Assembly: GCF_004340875.1 (NCBI RefSeq)
Contig: NZ_SLXQ01000001.1
Location: forward strand, 1 to 64,000
Reading direction: 5' to 3'
DNA length: 64,000 bases
Origin: Tamaricihabitans halophyticus
Lineage (GTDB): Bacteria; Actinomycetota; Actinomycetes; Mycobacteriales; Pseudonocardiaceae
Both the position numbers and the translations under genes were made by a program. Positions 33,405-42,429 of the stretch are shown in pieces. Under the pieces are notes generated by a model. That model saw only the letters and a list, made by a program, of their open reading frames with translations, was not told the DNA's origin and made no database searches. Position 1 is the first letter of the stretch. The number at the start of each line of letters is the position of its first letter.

Positions 33405-35252
33405 GTGGACGGACGTCCGCCGGAAGACGAGGGCCTGGCCGAACCGCCAACCCGCCCTGCCTTCTCGCCGTCCGCCGGTGACCTCCCGGACGATACGTCT
33501 ACCGGGGACGACGGCACCGGTACCGATTCGAGCGATACCGCCGAGAGTGCGACCACAACGGACGATGCCGAGGTCACGCAGGAACTGCCGCCGGTCCCAG
33601 GGCCGCGCGACAAGGCGGCAGCCGAGGGAGCCGAGCCGGCGCCAGCCACGGCCCAGCCAGGCACCAGGCGGCGAACGATCGCGATGCGCACCGGACAGAG
33701 CGTCGTCGCCCTGCTCTCGGTCATGGTGCTGGCGGTGACCTGGTACGGCTGGACGATCCTCGGCAACATCAACTCCGGACTCGCCACGACCGACGTGTTC
33801 GACGACACACTGCCGCCAAAGCCACTGGACGGCGCGCTCGACATCCTGCTGGTCGGCCAGGACAGCAGGACGGACGCGCAGGGCAACCCGCTACCCGATG
33901 AGGTCCTGGCGAAGCTGAACGGCGGGGTCGCCGACGGCGAACGGCAGACCGACACGATGATCCTGGTGCACATCCCGATGGATGGCCGCAGGGCGGTGGC
34001 GATCTCGTTCCCCCGTGACTCCTGGGTGGAACTGGCGGGTGGTTATGGCACCCACAAACTCAACGGCGCCTTCGTCTACGCCTACAACGACACCTCGAGC
34101 ACGCTGCGCCAGCGGGGCGAAACCGACGGCGAAGCGATCGACGAGCAGGCCACGGTCGCCGGCAGGAAGAACCTGATCGCCACGATCGAGAAGCTGATCG
34201 ACCGCCCGGGCGCGATCGATCGCTACGCCGAGGTCAACCTGGGTAGCTTTTATGAGGTCACCAAGGCCATCGGCGGCATCGAGGTATGCCTGAACGAAGC
34301 GACAAGCGACAGTATGTCCGGAGCCAAGTTCAAGGCGGGCAAGCAAACCATCAGTGGAGCGAAGGCACTCGCCTTTGTGCGGCAACGGTATGGCCTGCCG
34401 CGCAGCGATTTTGACCGGATCGTGCGCCAGCAAGCCTTCATCAGCGGGCTCGCGCGCAAAGTGATCTCCCAGGACATACTCACCGATCCGACCAGGATCA
34501 CCGAACTCAGCGATGCGATCAAGAAGTCCGTTGTACTGAGCGAAGGATGGGACCTGACCGAGTTCGCCCAGCAGATGCAGGGGCTCACCGGCGACAACAT
34601 CACCTTCCACACGATCCCGAACAACGGGAACGCCAACATCGGCGGCGCGGACGTCGTCGATATCGACGAAACCGATGTACGCGAGTTCTTCGACGAGATC
34701 ACCGGCACCGAAGACGGGTCGGAGGGCTCCGCACAGCCCGATACCGACCAGGATCCACGTATCCCCACGATCAATGTGGAGATCTACAATGGATCGTCGG
34801 ACGCCGCGGACGCCAGCAGTGCCGCGAAGATCCTGTCGGACAAGGGTTTCCCGGTCGGTGAACCCGTCCCGGCCAGTTCCCGTACCGATACGGTGATTCG
34901 CCATCCGGTCGGCGAGGAGGGCAACGCGGACCTGGTCCAAGCCGCCCTTGGCGAGCAGGTCACGCTCGAGCCGGACGCCGATATTCCGAGCGGTAGCATC
35001 CGAGTGCTGCTCGGCGGCGACTTCGACGGCGCACAGCCGGACACCCCGGGGTCCGGTGGTGCCGGCCCGGATGAGGACACGACAACGGACTCGGCGGACG
35101 AGCCGAGCGGGGACAACGATTCGGGTAACGGAGTGCTACCGCAGGGGCCTACCCCAACGGGGGGTGCTGGCAACCAGGCGCAACAAGAGGGCGACGGATC
35201 GGGCGAAGGTGACCCCACGCTGGACGCTGGCGACGTACCCTGCGTGAACTGA
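33405..35252 (+). CDS. LytR-CpsA-Psr ligase with LytR_C domain
   Basis: A 615-residue type II membrane protein. A long acidic cytoplasmic N terminus (about 1-88), one transmembrane helix (TGQSVVALLSVMVLAVTWYG), the LCP domain (about 140-355: DILLVGQDSRTD, ISFPRDSWVEL, HKLNGAFVYA, ALAFVRQRYGLPRSDFDRI with the catalytic Arg/Asp residues) and a LytR_C domain (INVEIYNGSSDAADAS). The tail is acidic, Gly-rich and ends GDVPCVN. GTG start with GGAGG seven bases upstream. It should attach arabinogalactan or similar polymers to peptidoglycan; Rv3267 is the positional counterpart. Confidence 0.92.
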   Translation: MDGRPPEDEGLAEPPTRPAFSPSAGDLPDDTSTGDDGTGTDSSDTAESATTTDDAEVTQELPPVPGPRDKAAAEGAEPAPATAQPGTRRRTIAMRTGQSVVALLSVMVLAVTWYGWTILGNINSGLATTDVFDDTLPPKPLDGALDILLVGQDSRTDAQGNPLPDEVLAKLNGGVADGERQTDTMILVHIPMDGRRAVAISFPRDSWVELAGGYGTHKLNGAFVYAYNDTSSTLRQRGETDGEAIDEQATVAGRKNLIATIEKLIDRPGAIDRYAEVNLGSFYEVTKAIGGIEVCLNEATSDSMSGAKFKAGKQTISGAKALAFVRQRYGLPRSDFDRIVRQQAFISGLARKVISQDILTDPTRITELSDAIKKSVVLSEGWDLTEFAQQMQGLTGDNITFHTIPNNGNANIGGADVVDIDETDVREFFDEITGTEDGSEGSAQPDTDQDPRIPTINVEIYNGSSDAADASSAAKILSDKGFPVGEPVPASSRTDTVIRHPVGEEGNADLVQAALGEQVTLEPDADIPSGSIRVLLGGDFDGAQPDTPGSGGAGPDEDTTTDSADEPSGDNDSGNGVLPQGPTPTGGAGNQAQQEGDGSGEGDPTLDAGDVPCVN

Positions 35253-35373
35253 CCCGGCTAGGTAGCTCACGGTTTGCGCTGGACAGCGCGTGGGCGCGAG
35301 TGATCGATGCGCCGGGGGCGCTAGCCTGGGCACGAGGTCCGCTGACGACCGCGAGGGGCAGGGAGGGACGTAG

Positions 35374-36771
35374 GTGGACGAGCAGCCGAAGCCGGGCGAG
35401 CAAGGCGGCGAAGACCCGGCCACCGAGCAAGTGATCTTCGGTCGGGTCGCGCGGAAGTACCAAACGCAGGACGAGGCCGCGCCGCGACCGACGCCACGGT
35501 ACGCGCCGACACCGGCGCCACCGATGCCGCCCACCCGACGTTCCTCTCCCGCGAAGATCGCGGGTCGCACCCTGGTGGCCATCCTCTCGGTGGCCGCGCT
35601 GGTACTCACCGGGGTCGCCTGGTTCACCATCGGCCAGCTCAACGAAAGCACGAACACCACGGATGCGCTCGAGCAGGTGCAGCAGGCCCCCGGCGCGCCA
35701 TCAGCGAACGATTCGGCGACGGACATCCTGCTGGTCGGCAACGACACCCGGACGGATCTACAGGGCAATCCACTGCCCCTCGACCAGCTCAAAGCCCTGC
35801 GGACGGAAGCAACCGACTCGCTGAACACGGACACCCTGATCCTGCTGCGCATCCCGAAGGACGGCGGCATGGGTTCGGCGATGTCGATACCGCGGGACGC
35901 CTACGTGTCGATCAACGGCGGCGAACCCGACAAGATCAATTCAGCGTTCGCCAAGGGCAAGGTGCGGGCGAAGGAACAGCTCAGCACCGAGGGGGTCGCC
36001 GGCCCCGAGCTGGAAAAGCAGTCCGACCAGGCGGGCAGGGTATCGCTGATCCGCACCATTCAGGACCTCACCGGCGCGCGGATCGACCACTACGCGGAGA
36101 TCAGCCTGCTCGGCTTCTACCTGCTGACCGAGGCCGTTGGCGGGGTGGACGTCTGCCTGAACAACCCGGTGAATGACCCCGTCTCCGGGGCGGTGTTCGA
36201 CGCTGGGGTGCAAACCGTCTCCGGTGGAGACGCGCTGTCCTTTGTCCGCCAGCGGCACGGGCTGGCGGACGGAGATCTCGGGCGGATCAAGCGCCAGCAG
36301 GCCTTCCTCGCTTCGGCGGTGAACAAGCTGCTTTCCGCCGGCACGCTGACCGACCAGCAGCGGCTGGGCAAGCTCGCCGATGCGGTCAGCCGGTCGGTGG
36401 TGCTCGACTCCGGCCTGGACATCTTCGAGCTGGCCGATCAGGCACGTCAGATGGCCTCCGGCACGATCGAGTTCGTCACGATGCCGGTCGACGAAGTCGG
36501 CGCCAGGGATGACCGCGGGCAGAGCATCGTCACGCTGCGCGAGAACGAGGTGCGCCGGTTCGTCCAGCAAATGGTGACCGAGAACCCGGGGCCAACATCC
36601 GGCGAGGAGCAGGGCGAAGGATCACAGGGCACCGCGCAGCCGTCCGCGGGGACGCCGCAACGGCATGGCTTCGGCCAGCCGGCGACGCTGCGGTTGAACG
36701 GGCTCGCTCCCGTCGCACCGGTTGCTAAGCAGAACCCGATCGTCGCCGATGGCGTGCCCTGTGTCGACTAA
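35374..36771 (+). CDS. LytR-CpsA-Psr ligase, shorter paralogue
   Basis: A 465-residue LCP protein. Cytoplasmic N terminus to about 65, a transmembrane helix (TLVAILSVAALVLTGVAWFT), LCP domain at about 115-330 (DILLVGNDTRTD, SIPRDAYVSI, DKINSAFAKG, ALSFVRQRHGLADGDLGRI). No LytR_C domain. The C terminus ends DGVPCVD, almost the same as the GDVPCVN of the upstream paralogue. GTG start after GGGAGGG. 121 bases separate the two genes. Confidence 0.92.
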   Translation: MDEQPKPGEQGGEDPATEQVIFGRVARKYQTQDEAAPRPTPRYAPTPAPPMPPTRRSSPAKIAGRTLVAILSVAALVLTGVAWFTIGQLNESTNTTDALEQVQQAPGAPSANDSATDILLVGNDTRTDLQGNPLPLDQLKALRTEATDSLNTDTLILLRIPKDGGMGSAMSIPRDAYVSINGGEPDKINSAFAKGKVRAKEQLSTEGVAGPELEKQSDQAGRVSLIRTIQDLTGARIDHYAEISLLGFYLLTEAVGGVDVCLNNPVNDPVSGAVFDAGVQTVSGGDALSFVRQRHGLADGDLGRIKRQQAFLASAVNKLLSAGTLTDQQRLGKLADAVSRSVVLDSGLDIFELADQARQMASGTIEFVTMPVDEVGARDDRGQSIVTLRENEVRRFVQQMVTENPGPTSGEEQGEGSQGTAQPSAGTPQRHGFGQPATLRLNGLAPVAPVAKQNPIVADGVPCVD

Positions 36772-36787
36772 TCACCTGGCCACAACG

Positions 36788-36804
36788 TTCAGGGATCTTG
36801 CGGT
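36788..36804 (+). repeat. Dispersed intergenic repeat, copy E
   Basis: TTCAGGGATCTTGCGGT, identical over 17 bases to the minus strand of copy C and over 14 bases to copy A. It lies between the second LCP gene and the TIGR03089 gene. Confidence 0.5.
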
Positions 36805-36855
36805 TGGCGGCGCCCTCGGCTGACGAACGGATTGTGGTGTGATCGGATTGGCCCG

Positions 36856-37563
36856 ATGAGTATCACCGAAACCCTGCTTCGCCCGTACTTGCGCGATGCC
36901 GCCGCCCGCCCGCTGATCACCCACTACGACGATGCGCTGGGCAGCAGGGTGGAGCTGTCCGCGACAACCCTGGCGAACTGGGCGGCGAAGACCGCCAACT
37001 GGCTGACCGACGAGTTCGATGTTGAACCGGGGATGTCCGTGGGTGTCCGGCTGCCTGCGCACTGGCAGACCGCCGGAATCCTGCTTGGCTGCTGGTGGTG
37101 CGGTGCGCGCGTGGTCGAAACCGGACCGGATCTGGCCGTCACCTTCGGCACGGTGAGCGAGCCAGCCCCGGCCAGCGGCGAACTGGCTGTGGTCTCGCTC
37201 GACCCGATGGGTATGGCCCTGCGCGAACCGCCGGCCGGCGGCGCCTTCGACTATGTGTCCGAGGTGCGGGTGTGCGCGGATGATTTCCTTGCGCCACCAC
37301 CGGTTTCGCCGGACAGTCCGGCGCTGGCCGAACTGTCCGTAGCAGAGGTGCTTGACCAGGCACGGCAGTTGGCGAGCAAGCACGCCCTCGACAAGGAAAG
37401 CCGTGTACTGTCCACTCTGGATTGGACAGTACCGGATGGCATCCTGCGTGGTCTGGTCGCGGTGCTGCGGGCGGGCGCGTCCCTGGTGCAGTGCAGCTCG
37501 GCCGACCCAGCCAAGCTGAGCGACCGCGCCGCGAGCGAACGCAGCACGGTCCAGTTCAGCTGA
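36856..37563 (+). CDS. TIGR03089 family protein
   Basis: A 235-residue actinobacterial protein that looks like the N-terminal part of an AMP-binding enzyme (PLITHYDDALGSRVELSATT, GVRLPAHWQTAGILLGCWWC) but lacks the ATP-binding P-loop signature and C-terminal lobe. The ATG at 36856 matches the family N terminus. Rv3268 stands in the same position after the LCP gene in Mycobacterium. Function unknown. Confidence 0.85.
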   Translation: MSITETLLRPYLRDAAARPLITHYDDALGSRVELSATTLANWAAKTANWLTDEFDVEPGMSVGVRLPAHWQTAGILLGCWWCGARVVETGPDLAVTFGTVSEPAPASGELAVVSLDPMGMALREPPAGGAFDYVSEVRVCADDFLAPPPVSPDSPALAELSVAEVLDQARQLASKHALDKESRVLSTLDWTVPDGILRGLVAVLRAGASLVQCSSADPAKLSDRAASERSTVQFS

Positions 37564-37568
37564 GCTGC

Positions 37569-37994
37569 TTACGCGGCAACGGGTTCCCGCTCGTTGGTGC
37601 GCCTGCCCGCGAACACCAGGTGATCGAGGGCGTAGCGGCCACCGTTGAAGCCGAGCGCGAGCCCGGCGAGCGCGAGCACAAGGACCAGTTCGTAACCGCC
37701 TTGCCCGGTGAGACCGGCATCCCAGTGGACCAGGAACACGGCGCCAAGCCCGGTCACCGCATAGCCGATGCCAACCAGCGGCAGGGCGAAGCCGAGCATG
37801 AACGCGATGGAGCCGATGATCTCAACGCCGATCACGAACAACGCGGCAAGGTAGGCAAGCGGAACACCGGACTGCTCGAACCCATCGGCCGTCGCACCCA
37901 CACCGGCCTGCCATTTGTCCAGCCCGTGCACCAGGAACACCAGGCCGATACCAAGCCGGCCGAGCAACGCGGCAAGATCCCTGAATACCTGCAC
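37569..37994 (-). CDS. DoxX family membrane protein
   Basis: A 141-residue protein with four transmembrane helices: LGRLGIGLVFLVHGLDKW (the DoxX start motif), LAALFVIGVEIIGSIAFML, LVGIGYAVTGLGAVFLVH and LVLVLALAGLALGF. GTG start after AGGAGG. Family members act in redox or membrane stress responses. A 16-bp perfect palindrome sits just upstream and may control it. It converges with the TIGR03089 gene, five bases apart. Confidence 0.88.
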   Translation of the reverse strand: MQVFRDLAALLGRLGIGLVFLVHGLDKWQAGVGATADGFEQSGVPLAYLAALFVIGVEIIGSIAFMLGFALPLVGIGYAVTGLGAVFLVHWDAGLTGQGGYELVLVLALAGLALGFNGGRYALDHLVFAGRRTNEREPVAA

Positions 37995-38007
37995 ACTTCC
38001 TCCTGTC

Positions 38008-38023
38008 GCTGACCATGGTCAGC
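38008..38023. promoter_or_regulatory. Perfect 16-bp palindrome upstream of doxX
   Basis: GCTGACCATGGTCAGC is fully self-complementary. It ends just upstream of the ribosome-binding site of the doxX gene, so a bound repressor would block initiation or early elongation. The form suits TetR- or MarR-type dimers; no such regulator is adjacent. A weaker inverted repeat GTCC-AGAAA-GGAC lies 6 bases further on. Confidence 0.6.
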
Positions 38024-38128
38024 ATATTGTCCAGAAAGGACTAACAGGAGAAACCGTATAGGCCAGCGAGTAAAATCCTCCTCAAGAGCAGGTTGCGATG
38101 GGTACGCGGTGCCCGATCATCGTCACAC

Positions 38129-39283
38129 CTAGCCTTTGAGCAGTTTACGGGCCATCACCATCCGCTGGATCTGGTTGGTGCCCTCATAGATCTGGGTGAT
38201 CTTGGCATCCCGCATCATCCGCTCGACGGGGAAATCGCGGGTGTAGCCGGCGCCACCGAACAGCTGCACGGCATCCGTGGTCACCTTCATCGCGACATCC
38301 GAGGCGTAACACTTTGCCGCCGCGGCCGCGAATCCGGCGTCCGCCTCGCCTCGTTCCGCCTTTGCCGCGGCCGCGTAGACCAGATGCCGGGCGGCCTCGA
38401 TACCCGTGGCCATATCCGCCAGCATGAACTGCACGCCCTGGAAATCGCCGATCGCGGTGCCGAACTGCTTGCGCTCTCGCACATAGCCAACCGCGGCGTC
38501 CAGCGCTCCTTGTGCGATCCCGACGGCTTGCGCGCCAATCGTCGGGCGCGTGTGATCCAAGGTAGACAGTGCTGTTTTCAAACCGGTTCCCGGCTCGCCG
38601 ACCATCCGGTCCGCTGGAATGGCGCAGTTCTCGAAGTAGATCTCCCTGGTAGGCGAACCCTTGATACCGAGTTTGCGCTCCTTCGGCCCAACCGAGAAAC
38701 CCGGGTCATCGGCGTGCACCGCGAAGGCGGAGATGCCGTTGGCCTTCTTCGTCGCGTTCGGATCGGTTACCGCCATCACGGTGTACCAGGTCGACTCGCC
38801 GGCGTTGGTGATCCACGCCTTTGTCCCGTTGAGCACCCAGTTCTGCCCATCGCGTTCCGCCCTGGTGCGCATGGAAGCCGTGTCCGAGCCGGCCTCACGC
38901 TCGGACAGCGCGTAGGAGCAGCTGGCCCCGGCCGCGATGTCCGGCAGGATCCGCTGTTTCAACTCCTCCGAGGCGGAAAGCAGCAGCGGCACCGTGCCCA
39001 GTTTGTTCACCGCGGGGATCAGCGATGCCGACGCGTCCACCCGCGCGACCTCTTCGATCACGATGCAGGCAGCGATGGCGTCCGCGCCCTGCCCGGAGTA
39101 GTCCTCGGGCACGTGGACCGCGTGGAAACCGGCGCTGACCAGCGCGTCGCGCGCCTCGACCGGATAGCGCTCCTGCTCGTCCACATCGGCGGCGTGCGGC
39201 GCGATCTCCTTGTCCGCCAGCGCACGAACCGCCTCGCGCAGCGCATCGTGCTCCTCACCGAGCTGATAGAACCCCGCACTCAT
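38129..39283 (-). CDS. Acyl-CoA dehydrogenase (FadE25-like)
   Basis: A 384-residue flavoenzyme. SYALSEREAGSDTASM and WYTVMAVTDP line the FAD/substrate site, ERKLGIKGSPTREIYFENC is a family block, and IYEGTNQIQRMVMAR at the end holds the catalytic Glu. ATG at 39283 is preferred; a GTG at 39295 is also possible. In Mycobacterium fadE25 (Rv3274c) precedes purE and purK in the same way, which supports orthology. Probable role in branched or short-chain acyl-CoA oxidation. Confidence 0.93.
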   Translation of the reverse strand: MSAGFYQLGEEHDALREAVRALADKEIAPHAADVDEQERYPVEARDALVSAGFHAVHVPEDYSGQGADAIAACIVIEEVARVDASASLIPAVNKLGTVPLLLSASEELKQRILPDIAAGASCSYALSEREAGSDTASMRTRAERDGQNWVLNGTKAWITNAGESTWYTVMAVTDPNATKKANGISAFAVHADDPGFSVGPKERKLGIKGSPTREIYFENCAIPADRMVGEPGTGLKTALSTLDHTRPTIGAQAVGIAQGALDAAVGYVRERKQFGTAIGDFQGVQFMLADMATGIEAARHLVYAAAAKAERGEADAGFAAAAAKCYASDVAMKVTTDAVQLFGGAGYTRDFPVERMMRDAKITQIYEGTNQIQRMVMARKLLKG

Positions 39284-39442
39284 CTGCCCGTCCACCTTTC
39301 CTCAACGCCACCATGACGCTTTCCCGCGCCGAGCGCCAGCCGTCCGGACCTGGGCATCCGGAACTGCGCGGTCGGCACCAACTGCACAGCATGTTAGTAC
39401 CCGTTTACTAGGACGTCCTCGTGTTTTGCGACACCGATCCGG

Positions 39443-39952
39443 TCAGGTCTGTTCGAGGGAATCCTGCAGAGCAGCGTCTTTGTCCAGCACAAGCCGTTCG
39501 AGTCCGGCCTGGAAATCGGCCATCTTCTCGCGTAGCGCCACATCGGCCGCGGCAAGAATACGCACCGCGAGCAGCCCGGCGTTACGTGCGCCGCCCACCG
39601 ATACGGTCGCCACCGGGACGCCAGCCGGCATCTGCACGATGGAAAGCAGCGAGTCCATCCCGTCCAGGTACTTCAGCGGCACTGGTACCCCGATTACTGG
39701 CAGTACCGTCGCCGAAGCCACCATGCCCGGCAGATGCGCGGCCCCACCCGCGCCCGCGATGATCACTTCGATCCCACGTTCGGCCGCGGAGCCCGCGTAG
39801 TCGAGCATGCGCTGCGGGGTCCGGTGCGCCGAAACCACGCTCACCTCGTAGGGCACCTCGAACTCGGCCAACGCCTCAGCCGCGGCTCGCATGACCGGCC
39901 AGTCCGAATCACTTCCCATGATCACGCCGACCCGCGCCTGCCCGGTCGTCAC
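39443..39952 (-). CDS. purE: 5-(carboxyamino)imidazole ribonucleotide mutase
   Basis: A 169-residue class I Pur[41 protein letters not shown] and [20 protein letters not shown] are all present, giving the full active site that moves the carboxylate of N5-CAIR to CAIR. GTG start at 39952 after GGAGAGG. Lies 46 bases downstream of purK, its partner. Confidence 0.95.
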   Translation of the reverse strand: MTTGQARVGVIMGSDSDWPVMRAAAEALAEFEVPYEVSVVSAHRTPQRMLDYAGSAAERGIEVIIAGAGGAAHLPGMVASATVLPVIGVPVPLKYLDGMDSLLSIVQMPAGVPVATVSVGGARNAGLLAVRILAAADVALREKMADFQAGLERLVLDKDAALQDSLEQT

Positions 39953-39998
39953 CGCAACCACATCCTCTCCGACATCCTCAGCACAATCCGCGACAAGC

Positions 39999-41183
39999 TC
40001 AGTGCACCGCGTATCCGTCCGGCCACTCGGCCATGGCAAGCCAGTGCGCCGCGAGACTTGCCCGCGTACGCGTCGATTCGAGCTCGTCACCGAGCACCGT
40101 CACATGGCCGATCTTGCGCCCCGGCCGCTCCGCCTTGCCGTACATATGCACGCGAGCATCAGGAAACCGCGCGAACAGGTGATGCAGCCGCTCATCCACC
40201 GGCATCGACGGCGTCCGCGGCGCGCCGAGCACATTGGCCATCACCACGGCCGGACTCACCAGGTCGGTAGCACCGAGCGGATAGTCCAGCACAGCGCGCA
40301 GATGCTGCTCGAACTGTGAAGTACGCGAGCCCTCGATGCTCCAGTGCCCCGAGTTGTGCGGGCGCATCGCCAGCTCGTTGACCACCAACCCATCGCCGGT
40401 GTCGAACAGTTCGACTGCGAGCAGTCCGACAACCCCCAGCTCGTTCGCGATCCGCAGGGCCAGCTCCTGTGCCGCCTGTCCCTGTGCCTCGGCCAACTCG
40501 GGCGCCGGCGCGAGCACTTCGACGCAGATACCGTCCCGCTGAACGGTCTCCACCACCGGCCAGGCCGCGCCCTGCCCGAACGGCGAGCGCGCGACCAGCG
40601 CGGCCAGCTCACGGCGCATCGGTACGCATTCCTCCACCAGCAGTGGAATCCCCGCTTCGAGCAGTTCCGGCACGACGCGCGCGGCGGCGTCGGCGTCGTC
40701 GAGCAGCCAGACGCCCTTGCCGTCATAACCACCACGTGCGGCCTTGAGTACACATGGCCAACCGTGCGCCTCGCCGAAGGCCAGCACATCGGCCACTTCG
40801 GACACTGGCGCGAACTCTGGGCACGGTACGCCGAGCTCGGTCAGCCGCCGGCGCATCACCAGCTTGTCCTGCGCGTGCAGCAACGCATCCGGTCCTGGAT
40901 AGACCGAAACCCCTTCGGCGGACAGCTCGCGCAGGTGCGTACCGGGTACGTGCTCATGGTCGAAGGTGAGGACGTCGACGCCCTCGGCGAACTCCCGCAG
41001 CGCCCGCAGGTCGGTATGCGCGCCGATGGTGACATCCGGCGCGACCAGCGCGGCCGGATCGTCCTTGGCGGCGGCGAGCACCCGCAGCGATTGCCCGAGC
41101 GGGATCGCCGCCTGATGGGTCATCCTGGCCAGCTGGCCACCGCCGACCATGCCAACAACCGGAAAACCAGTTCGAGAATCCAC
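39999..41183 (-). CDS. purK: 5-(carboxyamino)imidazole ribonucleotide synthase
   Basis: A 394-residue ATP-grasp enzyme. The N-terminal [20 protein letters not shown], the ATP-binding [18 protein letters not shown], the metal site EVLAPAP and [20 protein letters not shown] are typical of PurK. GTG start. It carboxylates AIR for PurE. Eleven bases downstream of the GT87 gene; the purK neighbour in Mycobacterium is also a GtrA membrane gene (Rv3277), found here a little further on. Confidence 0.95.
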   Translation of the reverse strand: MDSRTGFPVVGMVGGGQLARMTHQAAIPLGQSLRVLAAAKDDPAALVAPDVTIGAHTDLRALREFAEGVDVLTFDHEHVPGTHLRELSAEGVSVYPGPDALLHAQDKLVMRRRLTELGVPCPEFAPVSEVADVLAFGEAHGWPCVLKAARGGYDGKGVWLLDDADAAARVVPELLEAGIPLLVEECVPMRRELAALVARSPFGQGAAWPVVETVQRDGICVEVLAPAPELAEAQGQAAQELALRIANELGVVGLLAVELFDTGDGLVVNELAMRPHNSGHWSIEGSRTSQFEQHLRAVLDYPLGATDLVSPAVVMANVLGAPRTPSMPVDERLHHLFARFPDARVHMYGKAERPGRKIGHVTVLGDELESTRTRASLAAHWLAMAEWPDGYAVH

Positions 41184-41194
41184 GGGTGGCTAAC

Positions 41195-42421
41195 CTACCC
41201 AGCCGCCTGCGCCGAGCGTTCGGCCCTGCCCTTGCGAAGTGCCCGAACGCACAGCACGGCCCCGAACACCACGGGGAAGAATACGTAGCTGTTCCCGAGC
41301 AGGAACTCGATCGGTCCCCAGCTGAACTCCACACCGTTCCCATTGGGCACGAACATCACCACGCAGCTCGCGAACATCAGCAGCGTCGCGCCCGCGGTAC
41401 GCCAATGCGCCCTTGCCAGCAGCATGACCAGCAGCGGAACCGCCCATACCCAATGGTGGGTCCAGGAGATCGGCGAGACGAGCAACCCGAGAAAACCGGT
41501 GACCAGCAGCGCGGACACCTGGTCGCCGCGTGTGCTGAACCAGCGCACCAGCCACACGGCCGGAATCGCCAGCACCGCCCCAATGCCCAGGGCAACCGGT
41601 GCCGACCAGTGCGCTTCCGCGGTGAGGCGAAGCATCGTGCCTTCCAGCGACTGGTTGAAGATCCAGTCCCCGGTGTCCACCAGTTCCAGGTCGCCGCCCA
41701 ACTCGGTCCAGTACTCCGCGGCCTGACCCGGTACGAACAGGAAGGCAAGCAGCTGCAGGCCGAGGAAGGTACCGACGGCACGGGCGGCGTCCGCCCACCT
41801 GCGCACCACGAGCAGATGTACCACGAAGATCAACGGCGTCAGCTTGACCGCCGCGGCCACGCCGATCAGCATTCCGCCGTAGCGGCGCCCGGTCCCCCCA
41901 ACCACTAGCACGTCGAGGACCACGAGCGCCATCAGCAGGATGTTGATCTGGCCGAGGAACAGCGTTTTCCAGATCGGTTCGAGGCCGATCAGCAGCACGG
42001 TGAGCCCCACGCTCGCCGCGACACCGGTCAGCCACACCGGCCGCAGCCGCCCCGCGCGGGTTTCCGCGCGCAGCACCGCGCGAACCGTGGCGTAGAGCGC
42101 GAAGACCGAGGCCGCCACGAACAGCCCCCAGGCCAGCGAGGCTGGTGCGATCGCGAGCGGTAGGAAGAGCACCGCGGCAGCCGGCGGGTAGATGAACGGC
42201 AGGTTCACCCAGTCCGGCAGAAACGACATCCGCTGCGGTCCGTACAGCGGCTGATCGTGCAGCAGGCTCAACGCGCCCGCCCGGTACACCCCGCTGTCCG
42301 CGCCAAGCTGCCAGCCGCCGATACCGGCCAGCACCCCAGCCGCGATGCCGAGTACCAGTAGCACGGCGGCCACCCGAAACGATGGGCGGCGCAGTGGCGT
42401 CCGTGCCTCGACTCGCACCAA
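41195..42421 (-). CDS. GT87-type membrane mannosyltransferase-like protein (1)
   Basis: A 408-residue polytopic protein of the DUF2029/GT87 family. The first loop motif GADSGVYRAGALSLLHDQPL carries the acidic catalytic residue, PFIYPPAAAVLF and FLGQINILLMALVVLDV are family blocks, and ISWTHHWVWAVPLLVML is near the end. About ten transmembrane helices. Likely a polyprenyl-phosphate-sugar-dependent enzyme acting on the outer face; whether mannose is the donor is unproven. Nine bases after a paralogue. Confidence 0.88.
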   Translation of the reverse strand: MVRVEARTPLRRPSFRVAAVLLVLGIAAGVLAGIGGWQLGADSGVYRAGALSLLHDQPLYGPQRMSFLPDWVNLPFIYPPAAAVLFLPLAIAPASLAWGLFVAASVFALYATVRAVLRAETRAGRLRPVWLTGVAASVGLTVLLIGLEPIWKTLFLGQINILLMALVVLDVLVVGGTGRRYGGMLIGVAAAVKLTPLIFVVHLLVVRRWADAARAVGTFLGLQLLAFLFVPGQAAEYWTELGGDLELVDTGDWIFNQSLEGTMLRLTAEAHWSAPVALGIGAVLAIPAVWLVRWFSTRGDQVSALLVTGFLGLLVSPISWTHHWVWAVPLLVMLLARAHWRTAGATLLMFASCVVMFVPNGNGVEFSWGPIEFLLGNSYVFFPVVFGAVLCVRALRKGRAERSAQAAG

Positions 42422-42429
42422 TGTCGTCC

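Noticed and set aside
36856-37563. Calling the TIGR03089 gene a truncated acyl-CoA synthetase pseudogene
   Set aside because: The short form is the normal length for this conserved actinobacterial family and the position matches Rv3268.
37969-37983. TTCAGGGATCTTGC on the minus strand inside doxX, like the dispersed repeat
   Set aside because: It is coding sequence (VFRDLAA) and a 14-base match is expected by chance in a window of this size.
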